Assembly (NCBI RefSeq): GCF_935825525.1
Contig: NZ_CAKXZT010000134.1
Location: 1 to 39,010, forward strand
Reading direction: 5' to 3'
Origin: Mesorhizobium escarrei
GTDB taxonomy: Bacteria > Pseudomonadota > Alphaproteobacteria > Rhizobiales > Rhizobiaceae
DNA: 39,010 nucleotides
Each line of letters starts with the position of its first letter. Positions within the stretch are counted from its first letter, which is position 1. The notes under the pieces were generated by a model, which did no database searches, had not been told where the DNA came from, and saw nothing but the letters and a program-made list of their open reading frames with translations. Below are positions 1 through 7,050 of the stretch, in pieces. Made by a program: the position numbers and the translations under genes.

Positions 1-811
1 CCCTATTGTGGGCCGATTGACAGCCGAGCATGGTTATTTCGGTGTAAGGCAGTATCGGCAGGCAACCGGGGGCGGAAAGCAACACCAGACCGGAGCGCGC
101 GAACGAACGCCCGAGAACGGTAACGCCCATGCCACACTCGACGGCAGCCTGGACACCCATGATGCTTTCAGCGGTGCAGGCAATCCGGAAAGCACGGCCG
201 CTCTTGTCGAGCGTGTCGATCGCGATGGCGCGGTAGACGCACGGCGGTGGCAGAAGAACCAAAGGCAGGGGCTCGTCCGTCTCATAGTTGAAGCCCTCGC
301 ACGTGATCCAGCTCAGAGGCTCACGCCATATGACCCGGCCGCGCTGCGCCTCGCCGTCTTTCTTGGCGAACACCAGGTCAATCTCGCCGGCATCAAATGC
401 GCGATTCAGTCCACAGCTCATTCCGGTCTGCACATCGACCTCGAGGCCAACGTGCCTGCGGCGGAACTCCTCCAGCAGCGCAACCAGGTGATGAGGGATG
501 AAGTCGTCGGCGATGCCCAGGCGAACTCGGGTCTGTTCGCCGCGCGGCGCGAAGTTTCTCACCGTAGCGTCATTGAAGGTCAGCATTTGCCGCGCGTGCC
601 CCAGCAGGATTTCGCCGTCGCGTGTCAGCGACAAGGCCCTGCTGTCGCGCAGAAAAAGCTGTCGCTGCACCATATCCTCCAGCCGTTTCACCCTCTGGCT
701 GACCGCCGATTGCGTACGGCCCACAACATCGCCTGCCAGCGTGAAGCTGCCGGTGTCCGCCACGGCGACGAAGCAGCGCAGCAGATCGATCTCAAGATTC
801 ATTGCTCCCAT
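1..811 (-). CDS. LysR-family transcriptional regulator (C-terminus cut by window edge)
   Basis: A reading frame of 270 codons stays open to the left edge of the window. The N-terminus (EIDLLRCFVAVADTGSF, then RTQSAVSQRVKRLE) is the winged helix-turn-helix of LysR regulators, and the rest reads as a periplasmic-binding-like effector domain (GVQAAVECGMGVTVLGRSF near residue 230). LysR proteins are usually 290-310 residues, so about 20-40 residues are missing beyond the edge. I chose the ATG at 811 because an AGGGAGG Shine-Dalgarno lies five bases upstream; a second in-frame ATG at 802 fits less well. Its target cannot be told, because the gene it would usually regulate lies outside the window or is not divergent from it here. 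It points away from the HxlR gene, with about 85 bases between them. Family assignment is firm and function is unknown. Confidence 0.9.
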   Translation of the reverse strand, partial: MGAMNLEIDLLRCFVAVADTGSFTLAGDVVGRTQSAVSQRVKRLEDMVQRQLFLRDSRALSLTRDGEILLGHARQMLTFNDATVRNFAPRGEQTRVRLGIADDFIPHHLVALLEEFRRRHVGLEVDVQTGMSCGLNRAFDAGEIDLVFAKKDGEAQRGRVIWREPLSWITCEGFNYETDEPLPLVLLPPPCVYRAIAIDTLDKSGRAFRIACTAESIMGVQAAVECGMGVTVLGRSFARSGLVLLSAPGCLPILPYTEITMLGCQSAHNR

Positions 812-896
812 TATGCCCTCCCTGTTTCGACTTGGCCGGCTACCCACCAATTCTCGTCAAAATCAACTGCCTGCTCTTAATTGCCGATCGCACCAA

Positions 897-1271
897 TCAT
901 GCCGCGCAGGCGTTCTGGCGCGTATGCGGCTTGCCGTAGAGGTCGATATTCGCGTCGCCCCAATCCTTAAGGGCGAGAAGGATGGGCTCCATGCTGCGGC
1001 CGAGCGGCGACAGGCTGTATTCCACCTTGGGGGGAACCTGCGCGTACACCTTGCGCGCGATCAACCCGTCCTCCTCCAGCTCGCGCAGCTGGTTGGTCAA
1101 CATGCGAGGCGTGACGCTGGCGATGTGGCGGCGGATTTCGTTGAAGCGCAGCGTGCCGGAAAGAAGGTGAAATAACACGATCGACTTCCATTTTCCGTCG
1201 ATCAGCCCAATCGCCGCCTCGACCGCGCAGCCGGGCGTGCAATCGAAACGGGAATACCTGACCTTGGCCAT
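897..1271 (-). CDS. HxlR-family winged-helix regulator
   Basis: A 124-residue protein matching the HxlR/DUF24 family: CTPGCAVEAAIGLIDGKWK near residues 11-29, then GTLRFNEIRRHI and the recognition region TPRMLTNQLRELEEDGLI. HxlR proteins are small dimeric MarR-like repressors or activators that often sense electrophiles or aldehydes through the conserved N-terminal cysteine, present here as Cys11 or Cys15. The start at 1271 has an AAGGA ribosome site eight bases upstream; a longer in-frame extension to 1466 would run into the divergent MDR gene and is unlikely. It is divergent from the quinone-reductase-like gene at 1374, and a perfect palindrome sits between them, so it probably controls that gene and itself. 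That last point is inference from the arrangement. Confidence 0.92.
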   Translation of the reverse strand: MAKVRYSRFDCTPGCAVEAAIGLIDGKWKSIVLFHLLSGTLRFNEIRRHIASVTPRMLTNQLRELEEDGLIARKVYAQVPPKVEYSLSPLGRSMEPILLALKDWGDANIDLYGKPHTRQNACAA

Positions 1272-1304
1272 AAAAGTATCCTTTCTGACACTATGAGCGG
1301 TGTT

Positions 1305-1337
1305 TGTGCGTATTGAACAACATCGACTATACGCACA
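1305..1337. promoter_or_regulatory. Palindromic operator candidate between HxlR and MDR genes
   Basis: TGTGCGTAT (1305-1313) and ATACGCACA (1329-1337) are perfect 9-base inverted arms separated by 15 bases, inside the 102-base divergent intergenic space. A dimeric HxlR protein is expected to bind such a dyad, and the arm spacing puts both arms on one helix face. The match is exact in the sequence; the protein that binds it is inferred from the neighbourhood. Confidence 0.6.
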
Positions 1338-1373
1338 GGTTCCGTTTAGATCAATCGACGACAGGAGCAGAAC

Positions 1374-2387
1374 ATGAAAGCGATCGGATACAGGACTGCC
1401 GGCGGCATCGACCGTGCGGACGCACTCGAGCTTGTCGACCTGCCACGCCCCGTTGCCTGCGGCCATGACGTGCTGGTCGAGGTTGAGGCAATCTCGGTGA
1501 ATCCGGTCGATGCCAAGGTGAGGCAGGGCGTTTCGCCTGTTCCGGGAGAATGGAAAGTGCTGGGTTGGGATGCCGCCGGACGCGTCGTGGAGGTGCGGGA
1601 GAAGGCGACCCGCCTAAGACATGGCGACGCGGTCTATTATGCCGGTTCGATCTCCCGGCCAGGCGCCAACAGCCAGTTCCACCTCGTGGACGAACGCATC
1701 GTGGGCCACAAGCCGGCAACGCTGTCAACCGTCGAGGCGGCGGCGCTGCCGCTGACCGCGATCACCGCCTGGGAGATGCTTTTTGATCGGCTCGACATTC
1801 GGCGGCCCGTCCCGGGTGGCGCCAACGCGATCGTCATCCTCGGCGGCGCGGGTGGCGTTGGCTCGATCGCCATCCAACTCGCCCGGGCCATCTCGGATGT
1901 CACCGTTATCGCCACCGCCTCGCGTCCCGAGACCAGGGACTGGGTGACCGAACTTGGCGCCCACCATGTCATCGATCACAACAAGCCGATCGCGGAACAG
2001 GTGGCGGCACTCGGGCTCGGTGCGCCGGCCTTTGTGTTCTCAACGACCGAAACGGACCGTCATCTCGATCAGATCGTGGAACTCATCGCGCCGCAGGGCC
2101 GGTTCGGGCTGATCGACGATCCCAAGGCGCTCAACATCCTGCCATTCAAACGCAAGTCGGTCTCGATCCACTGGGAACTGATGTTCACCCGCTCGATCTT
2201 CCAGACGCCCGACATGGACCATCAAGGCAGACTGCTCGACGAGGTGGCGAGGGTGGTCGATGAAGGCAAGATCCGATCCACGCTGAACCAGGTGCTGCGG
2301 CCCATCGATCCGGCCAACCTGAAACAGGCCCACGCCCTGATCGAAAGCGGACGTTCCAAAGGAAAGATCGTGCTGGAAGGCTTTTGA
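1374..2387 (+). CDS. Zinc-type alcohol dehydrogenase-like / quinone reductase (MDR family)
   Basis: A 337-residue medium-chain dehydrogenase/reductase. The N-terminal GroES-like fold carries SVNPVDAKVRQG near residue 45, and the Rossmann segment reads ILGGAGGVGSIAIQLAR near 160. The C-terminal SGRSKGKIVLEGF is the usual MDR ending. Zinc-binding cysteines are absent, as in the quinone oxidoreductase branch (the 'zinc-binding alcohol dehydrogenase family protein' close to TIGR02817), so it probably reduces quinones or enones with NADPH in the cytosol. AGGAGCAGAAC ahead of the ATG gives a good ribosome site. It is divergent from an HxlR regulator, a common pairing for NADPH-dependent electrophile detoxification. 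The substrate cannot be read from the sequence. Confidence 0.92.
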   Translation: MKAIGYRTAGGIDRADALELVDLPRPVACGHDVLVEVEAISVNPVDAKVRQGVSPVPGEWKVLGWDAAGRVVEVREKATRLRHGDAVYYAGSISRPGANSQFHLVDERIVGHKPATLSTVEAAALPLTAITAWEMLFDRLDIRRPVPGGANAIVILGGAGGVGSIAIQLARAISDVTVIATASRPETRDWVTELGAHHVIDHNKPIAEQVAALGLGAPAFVFSTTETDRHLDQIVELIAPQGRFGLIDDPKALNILPFKRKSVSIHWELMFTRSIFQTPDMDHQGRLLDEVARVVDEGKIRSTLNQVLRPIDPANLKQAHALIESGRSKGKIVLEGF

Positions 2388-2468
2388 TTGAGGAAACTTA
2401 GGAACACACACCGAGGTGATCGGACCCTATGCTAAGTGGCGCATGATCGCTACACCACGCCCGGTTAG

Positions 2469-2511
2469 AGTTGGAAGCTGCCGCGCTTGAATAGTGCGAT
2501 AGCTTCCAACT
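2469..2511. repeat. Hairpin with 11-bp perfect arms at the end of the AlpA-like gene
   Basis: AGTTGGAAGCT (2469-2479) pairs perfectly with AGCTTCCAACT (2501-2511), with a 21-base loop. It lies between two converging genes (MDR ending at 2387 and the AlpA-like gene ending at 2519), where a bidirectional terminator would be expected, but no T-run follows either arm. It could also be a recombinase or regulator site of the mobile element. Confidence 0.4.
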
Positions 2512-2518
2512 GCTGCGG

Positions 2519-2794
2519 CTAGATGTCCGCTTCCTGCGCTTTCACCGGCCGGGCTTTCCGGTGACGGACGTCAGGGCCAGGAGCAACCTTCGCGCGCCCG
2601 GCCAAGTATGTCTGGCGGCGCTGTTCGAGCCACGCCTCCACCTCTTCCAGATCCCACACCACGCAGCGGGGCGTAAGATTGAAGCGGCGCGGAAACTCGC
2701 CTCGTTTCTCCATCCCATAGATCGTGCTGTCGGCGAGCGGGACGATCAGCCTGAGTTCATGCCGCCTGATGGTCCGCGGCAGGCCCGTCAGCAC
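2519..2794 (-). CDS. AlpA-family / excisionase-like DNA-binding protein
   Basis: A 91-residue protein. Residues 11-60 have the MerR-like helix-turn-helix shape of AlpA and recombination directionality factors: LIVPLADSTIYGMEKRGEFP, then FNLTPRCVVWDLEEVEAWLE. Proteins of this shape act as excisionases or activators of integrase genes in prophages and integrative elements; RdfS of the Mesorhizobium symbiosis island is a functional analogue. The GTG start at 2794 overlaps the stop of a 33-codon ORF directly upstream, so translation is either coupled or the two parts were once one frame. The basic tail after residue 65 is unremarkable. No integrase is present in the window, so this is probably a leftover of an element that once used the tRNA-Arg scars near 5.4 kb. 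That link is inference. Confidence 0.8.
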   Translation of the reverse strand: MLTGLPRTIRRHELRLIVPLADSTIYGMEKRGEFPRRFNLTPRCVVWDLEEVEAWLEQRRQTYLAGRAKVAPGPDVRHRKARPVKAQEADI

Positions 2795-2889
2795 CGTTGC
2801 GGGACCGGAGTAGCCTGCCGGTCGCTGTCGTCGTCCTCTTGATATGGCATCATCAGAATGCGCACCCGACTTGGTTTCTTCGTAGTCAT
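2788..2889 (-). CDS. 33-codon ORF overlapping the AlpA-like start
   Basis: It begins MTTKKPSRVRILMM and ends PVPQRC, 33 residues, preceded by a near-perfect AGGAGG ribosome site ending seven bases before the ATG at 2889. Its TGA at 2788-2790 overlaps the GTG start of the AlpA-like gene (the GTGCTGA string). That is the best ribosome site in this area, while the AlpA-like GTG has none of its own. It may be a leader peptide giving translational coupling, or the true N-terminus of the AlpA-like protein separated by a one-base shift, either a mutation or programmed frameshifting. No known domain is visible in the peptide itself. Confidence 0.55.
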   Translation of the reverse strand: MTTKKPSRVRILMMPYQEDDDSDRQATPVPQRC

Positions 2890-3001
2890 GTCTATCCTCC
2901 TGTGGTTGGGAAGAAGGACAGATACCGGGCGCGCGTTAGGACAGTCGCAAAGAAGTTTTCGGGAGTAGGGCGTCTTTCCCGGGAGCAGGAAGGGTGATAC
3001 A

Positions 3002-3032
3002 AAGTCTCGGAGAATAGACTTGAGAATCCGAG
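3002..3032. promoter_or_regulatory. abiE promoter: Candidate AbiE operator: overlapping inverted repeats
   Basis: AAGTCT (3002-3007) with AGACTT (3016-3021), and CTCGG (3006-3010) with CCGAG (3028-3032), lie 11-40 bases ahead of the AbiEi start. AbiEi antitoxins of known systems repress their own operon by binding inverted repeats in the promoter. The arms are short, so this is a weak candidate. Confidence 0.3.
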
Positions 3033-3042
3033 CTTTCATATC

Positions 3043-3660
3043 GTGCCTGAACCCACCACCCAGCGCCAAATTGCCCACGCCCTCCTGACTGTGCGCGGAA
3101 TCGCGCGTCTGGCGGAGCTGCGCGATGCGGGCGTAACAGCCGCCACCATCAGCCGCATGGAACGGGATGGCGAGGTGCTTCGGCTCGCGCGAGGGCTTTA
3201 CCAACTCTCCGATGCAACGCTCGACGCTCACCACAGTCTCGCCGAGGCCGCAAAACGTGTTCCGAAGGGCGTGGTTTGCCTCGTCTCAGCACTGGCGTTC
3301 CATGAACTTACCGATCAGCTTCCGAGGCAGATATGGATTGCCATCAGGCAGAAAGATTGGCCCCCTAAGGCCGATGGTACGCCGATACGGGTGGTGCGTT
3401 TCACTGATCGCCTGCTCGGGGAGGGGGTCGAAACCCACCTCGTCGAGGGCGTGCCGGTAAAGGTCTTCGGCGTCGCCAAGACGATTGCCGATTGCTTCCG
3501 ATACCGGAACAAGATCGGCCTGTCGGTGGCAATCGAGGGCCTCCGGGAAGCGCTTCGCCAGCGTAAGACCACGGCAGGTGAAATTGCCAGACAGGCTGAG
3601 CGTGGCGGTGTCGCCACGGTCATCCGGCCGTATCTCGAGGCGCTGACTGCCAATGGCTAA
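3043..3660 (+). CDS. abiEi: AbiEi-family antitoxin (type IV toxin-antitoxin)
   Basis: A 205-residue protein. The N-terminal winged helix reads GIARLAELRDAGVTAATISR with LARGLYQLSDA after it (residues 19-60), as in AbiEi, and the C-terminal region holds ALAFHELTDQLPRQIWIAI and KTIADCFRYRNKIG. AbiEi is the autoregulating antitoxin that opposes the nucleotidyltransferase toxin AbiEii; the pair gives phage defence by abortive infection and stabilises mobile elements. A GTG start at 3043 is the only plausible one. The last eight bases overlap the toxin start at 3653 (ATGGCTAA), the normal arrangement. The antitoxin frame is intact while the toxin is broken, so it may now act only as a DNA-binding repressor. 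Confidence 0.88.
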   Translation: MPEPTTQRQIAHALLTVRGIARLAELRDAGVTAATISRMERDGEVLRLARGLYQLSDATLDAHHSLAEAAKRVPKGVVCLVSALAFHELTDQLPRQIWIAIRQKDWPPKADGTPIRVVRFTDRLLGEGVETHLVEGVPVKVFGVAKTIADCFRYRNKIGLSVAIEGLREALRQRKTTAGEIARQAERGGVATVIRPYLEALTANG

Positions 3661-4522
3661 GGAGATCAAGAACATCGGCGCCTCGGTGCGCGCACGCCTG
3701 CTGCAACTCGCCAGGGCAAGTGGCCAGAGCTTCGACCTGGTTCTGACGCGCTTCGCTCTCGAGCGGCTGCTCTTTCGGCTCAGTCAGTCACCCACGCCGA
3801 CCGTTTCGTGCTGAAGGGTGCGATGCTGATGATGAGCTGGTTCGATGATCCGCACCGCGGCACGCGCGACCTTGACCTACTGGGTTTTGGCGATCCGAGC
3901 CCGGAGCCGATGCTGGCAACGTTTCGGGAGATCCTGGCGCAGGACGCCGGCGATGGCGTCGAGTTCGACGCTGACGCACTTCGCGTCGACCGCATTCGCG
4001 AGGAACTGGAATATGGCGGCCTCAGGCTGCGGACGACGGCCTCGATCAGCGGCGCCCGGATCAGCCTGACGATCGACATCGGCTTTGGCGATGCGCTGGA
4101 GCCTGGTGCCGAAGAACTGGACTTATCCGTCCATGCTGGATTTTCCCATGCCCCGGCTTCGGGGCTATGCGCGAGAGACGGTCATTGCCGAGAAATTCCA
4201 AGCGATGGTGGCGCTGCGGCGGGCCAATAGCCGGATGAAGGACTTCTACGACATCTGGATTCTCAGCAGGTCGTTCGCTTTTGATGACGACAGACTGGCG
4301 CGGGCAATTGCCGCCACCTTCGCGCGGCGCGGGACAGCAATTCCTGAGGACCTACCGGATGCGCTGACACCGTCCTTCGCAGCCGATGAACAAAAGCAGC
4401 GGCAATGGCGCGCGTTCATCGAAAACGTTGCGCACCAACCCGGTGAGCTCGCCAACGTTGTGGGAGATATAGGTGAATTCCTGATGCCACACGCTTTCGC
4501 GGCAGTGGAGGCCGATCGATGA
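3653..4522 (+). pseudogene. abiEii: AbiEii nucleotidyltransferase toxin, broken by two frameshifts
   Basis: Read across two frames this is a full-length AbiEii of about 290 residues. Frame A (from 3653) gives FALERLLFRLSQSP. Near 3790 one base seems lost, since TCACCCACG would need one more C to continue as SPHADRF. The second frame then gives KGAMLMMSWFDDPHRGTRDLDLLGFG, the nucleotidyltransferase core with its Asp-x-Asp. Near 4131 one extra T (GACTTATCC where GACTATCC is expected) returns to frame A, giving PSMLDFPMPRLRGYARETVIAEKFQAM split here by position and then RMKDFYDIWILSRSF. The two errors cancel in frame, but the core lies out of frame between them, so no active toxin is made. Loss of the toxin with the antitoxin kept is the harmless order of decay. 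Sequencing error in two short homopolymers is the alternative. Confidence 0.85.
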
Positions 4523-5383
4523 GGGGCTCGACTTTGGGCACGGATAACCTGCGAGCGGCTGTCCACGCTGCGGCAAGCTCCCGACTCAATGGTATCCACC
4601 TTGTCACCGTGGTGGATTGAGCGACGGTACTTTTCGAGACGGGTTCAGGGCTGCCGCCGGTGCGGCCTTCCAAATGGTGCGGAATTGTGAAGGTTCTCTG
4701 CCACGTGAGTGCCGGATTGACCGGCTCGCATGGTCGACCGCCATGGATGGGTCAGGAAGACGTTGGAATGCTCAAGCTATTGCGAGTGGCGCGCTGTCGG
4801 GTGACAACGCCCTGACGGTACTTTTCTGCCGGCGCGAAGGGATGCCCGCAACCGGCGGCTGAAAAAATTCGACCGATTGTGGTCGATAGTCACCGAAATC
4901 CCAGATTTCGCGAAAATCTGAAATTCCTCAATGAATTAACAGTCGAAAATTTTGACGGTATATCTGACGGCAAATGTGGCTGCCGAAAATAAATTGCCTT
5001 GTGAAATCAATGTGTTATGATGAGTTGAAATAATCGAGTGGGAGTAGAGGGGAAACGGCGGCAATAGCGTAGTTTCGGCGGGCCATTCCGTCCACCGCTT
5101 TTGTGTATCCATTAGTCGCCACATCCATTTCCTCGCGCGCTCCAAACTATTTCGACAATCTGAGCCGCGTTTGACTGTGGTGTAAAGCGCGTTTGTCTGT
5201 GTGTGCCGCCCTGGCGTGCCGCAGCGTACAAATCGGACGGCTTGCGCTACCGCTGCCGTTTTGATTTCGAGTAGGATCGCGTCCGCTCTTTAGCCCCATC
5301 GCGGATGTACTCAGCCGATTTCCGTCTTCGCAAATAGTGCGCTTGGGACCTGAACGTCGGCCAAAGGCGGTACCAGCGCGAGA
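4523..5383. other. Gene-free stretch between AbiE remnant and tRNA-Arg scars
   Basis: I see no credible gene on either strand over about 860 bases. Codon use is poor in every open frame and the A+T content rises around 4860-5050, unlike the flanks. It contains repeated GACGGTA strings (4623, 4814, 4954), a short dyad AGATTT/AAATCT near 4902-4918, and a pair of similar strings around GCGTTTG near 5167 and 5188. This is what the terminal, integrase-binding or origin region of a decayed mobile element could look like. I cannot name an insertion sequence. Confidence 0.5.
4623..4826 (+). repeat. 13-bp direct repeat GACGGTACTTTTC (two copies)
   Basis: The 13-mer occurs exactly at 4623-4635 and at 4814-4826, with a shorter relative, GACGGTATATC, at 4954. 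Multiple short direct repeats near an end are typical of some insertion sequences such as the IS21 group and of integrase arm sites, but no transposase is present. Confidence 0.5.
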
Positions 5384-5431
5384 ACTGCCCTCCGAAGGCG
5401 AGGGCCCCGCGTTCGAATCGCGGCGGGTGCG
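5384..5431 (+). other. 3'-terminal fragment of tRNA-Arg(CCG), attachment-site scar
   Basis: The stretch contains an anticodon loop CTCCGAA (anticodon CCG, arginine), part of its stem, a perfect five-pair T arm (CCGCG, loop TTCGAAT, CGCGG) and the 3' acceptor strand CGGGTGC plus discriminator G. The matching 5' acceptor strand GCACCCG and the D arm are absent upstream, and TTG follows where CCA is usual. It is therefore the 3' half of a tRNA-Arg gene and not a working tRNA. Integrative elements that use the 3' end of a tRNA leave such copies at their far end, so I read this as an att duplication. Confidence 0.75.
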
Positions 5432-5452
5432 TTGACACGCTTAAAAGCGCCT

Positions 5453-5499
5453 AACTGCGAATCTGGGGGTCAGGAGTTCGAATCTCTTCGGGCGCGTCA
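5453..5499 (+). other. 3'-terminal fragment of a second tRNA-Arg, attachment-site scar
   Basis: GGGTCAGGAGTTCGAATC (from 5466) followed by TCTTCGGGCGCG matches the T arm and acceptor end of the rhizobial tRNA-Arg whose acceptor is GCGCCCG/CGGGCGC. The T stem pairs AGGAG with CTCTT (one G-T pair). TCA stands in place of CCA. The 5' half of the tRNA is missing, and the sequence left of about 5463 diverges from a normal anticodon arm. Lying 21 bases after the tRNA-Arg(CCG) fragment, it makes a tandem pair of tRNA 3' ends, best explained by two successive integrations with different arginine tRNA targets. Confidence 0.75.
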
Positions 5500-5579
5500 T
5501 TCCATCCAATTGAGTGTCGTCCATTCGCTTAAGCGGGGACCAAGCATGATGTCCTGCTTCGCATATCCCGCAGGACGCC

Positions 5580-6539
5580 TCAGCCGGCTGCCTGGCCGTC
5601 GAGCCAACGGCGAATATTCTTCACGGTGTCCCGATAGAAGCGGGAGTAAAGGCCGCGCGAGACGTAGCCGATGTGTGGCGTGGCCAGCAGATTCGGCAGC
5701 GTACGGAACGGATGGTCGAGCGGTAACGGCTCCTGGTCGAAGACATCGATGGCCGCGCCGGCAATGTTCTGTGCTTTAAGCGCCGCAATGAGATCCGCCT
5801 CGATCACGATCGGTCCGCGTGACGTGTTCACCAGTCGGGCTGTGGGTTTCATGAGCGCGAGTTCAGAAGCGCCGACGAGGCCGCGTGTCCGGCCGCTGAG
5901 GACGAGGTGGACAGAGACGACATCCGCCCGGCCAAACAATTCCTCCTTGGAAACCAACTCGGCACCTACTTCCGCTGCGCGCTCGGCCGTCAGGTGCTGA
6001 CTCCAGGCAGTGACGTTCATGCCGAATGCCTTGCCGATCTGCGCCACGGCGCCACCGACATTGCCAAGACCGAGAACGCCCAGGGTTCGCCCGGCCATAT
6101 CATCACCGATGGATCGCTGCCAACCACCGCTGCGCAGTGAGGTGTTCTCGGCGACCAGGTTGCGGGCGCTGGCGAGGATGAGAGCCCAGGTCAGTTCGAT
6201 GGTCGGTGCCGAGGTGTAGCTGGTATGAACGACCGGAATGCCGCGTTCTTCCGCCGCTTTAACGTCGATCGAGGCGTTGCGGAATGCCGTGGAGGCGATG
6301 AGACGAAGCCTCGGCAGCCGCTCGATGATGGTCCGCGTGAGGGGCGTGCGCTCTCGCATCACACACACGATGTCGAATGGTTGCAGCCGCTCGACCACCG
6401 CGTCTGCATCGGCCAGATGGTCGTTGAACACGGTGACCGACGCCCGGCCGTCGAGAACCGACCAATCCGCAAGCGAAAGGGCGACGTTCTGGTAGTCGTC
6501 CAGAACGGCGAGGTTGTAGCGTTCTTGTCTGGGCATCAT
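5580..6539 (-). CDS. D-2-hydroxyacid dehydrogenase family protein
   Basis: A 319-residue NAD-dependent D-isomer 2-hydroxyacid dehydrogenase of the SerA/formate dehydrogenase superfamily. The dinucleotide fold reads VLGLGNVGGAVAQIGKAFGMNV near residues 155-176. The catalytic Arg, Glu and His are at 241 (NTSRGPIV), 270 (FDQEPLP) and 289 (ATPHIGYVS). It would reduce 2-keto acids or oxidise D-2-hydroxyacids in the cytosol; the substrate is not evident. The start at 6539 (ATGATG) has GGAGA six bases ahead. The frame stays open further upstream into the broken oxidoreductase, but that extension lies in the wrong protein and is accidental. It follows the NADP-oxidoreductase remnant in the same direction, probably an old operon. 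Confidence 0.92.
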   Translation of the reverse strand: MMPRQERYNLAVLDDYQNVALSLADWSVLDGRASVTVFNDHLADADAVVERLQPFDIVCVMRERTPLTRTIIERLPRLRLIASTAFRNASIDVKAAEERGIPVVHTSYTSAPTIELTWALILASARNLVAENTSLRSGGWQRSIGDDMAGRTLGVLGLGNVGGAVAQIGKAFGMNVTAWSQHLTAERAAEVGAELVSKEELFGRADVVSVHLVLSGRTRGLVGASELALMKPTARLVNTSRGPIVIEADLIAALKAQNIAGAAIDVFDQEPLPLDHPFRTLPNLLATPHIGYVSRGLYSRFYRDTVKNIRRWLDGQAAG

Positions 6540-6597
6540 GGGATTCTCCGGGGCGAGGTTATCCGCGCGTGACCAACCTATCGTGAAGGACCTGGCA

Positions 6598-7046
6598 TTA
6601 CGAAAGGCGAACGAGCGCTTTGCTGAAGTTCCGGCTGGCCAGCATGCCGATGAAAGCCTCCGGGCCTTCTCAAGGCCGTCGACGATGTCTTCGCGATAGC
6701 GAATATTGCCGGCGCGAACTCTCGGGCCGATCTCCCGCAGGAAGGCATCGTAGTGCTCGTCGAAGAATTCGGTGTTGATGTAGCCGCGCCGCACCAGGCT
6801 GCGGCGCACAATCGCCAGCATCGTCGCGGGTAGAAGATCCTGCTCGGCGCCGCCGCCATTGTAATGGGCGATGACGCCGCACATCGGTATCCGCACGACG
6901 CGGTTGAGCAGCGGTAAAACCGCCTGCCAGATCGTGCCGCCAACATTTTCGAAATAGACGTCGATGCCGTGCGGGCAGACTTCGGCCAGCTTTTCCGCGA
7001 GCCCTTCGGACCGGTGATCAACCACGGCATCGAAGCCGAGCTCGTT
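6598..7046 (-). pseudogene. NADP-dependent oxidoreductase (CurA/YncB type), 5'-truncated and frameshifted
   Basis: The reading starts mid-protein with ELGFDAVVDHRSEGLAEKLA and continues through GIDVYFENVGGTIWQAVLPLL and RIPMCGVIAHYN, the C-terminal part of the MDR enzymes annotated as NADP-dependent oxidoreductases (leukotriene B4 dehydrogenase/curcumin reductase type). The N-terminal half, roughly 180 residues, is missing: the sequence joins straight to the stop codon of the molybdenum subunit gene at 7051. Near 6665 one base is lost, after which the proper ending EAFIGMLA and FSKALVRLS is found in the next frame, stopping at 6598. Both defects say it is dead. The abrupt 5' join suggests a deletion or insertion that fused two unrelated transcription units. 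Confidence 0.88.
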
Positions 7047-7050
7047 CCGT

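Noticed and set aside
8..880. Long plus-strand open frame of 290 codons
   Set aside because: It is antisense to a well-matched LysR gene on the minus strand and its translation has no recognisable domain.
5247..5438. Minus-strand frame of 63 codons that runs through the tRNA-Arg fragment
   Set aside because: Part of its translation is the tRNA fragment itself (HPPRFERGALAFGG), so it is not a gene. I considered an integrase C-terminus but saw no catalytic Arg/His/Tyr pattern.
5580..7025. A single 481-codon protein joining an oxidoreductase part and a hydroxyacid dehydrogenase
   Set aside because: The joint is a chance read-through after a frameshift; the dehydrogenase has its own start and ribosome site at 6539 and the first part belongs to a truncated pseudogene with its true ending at 6598.
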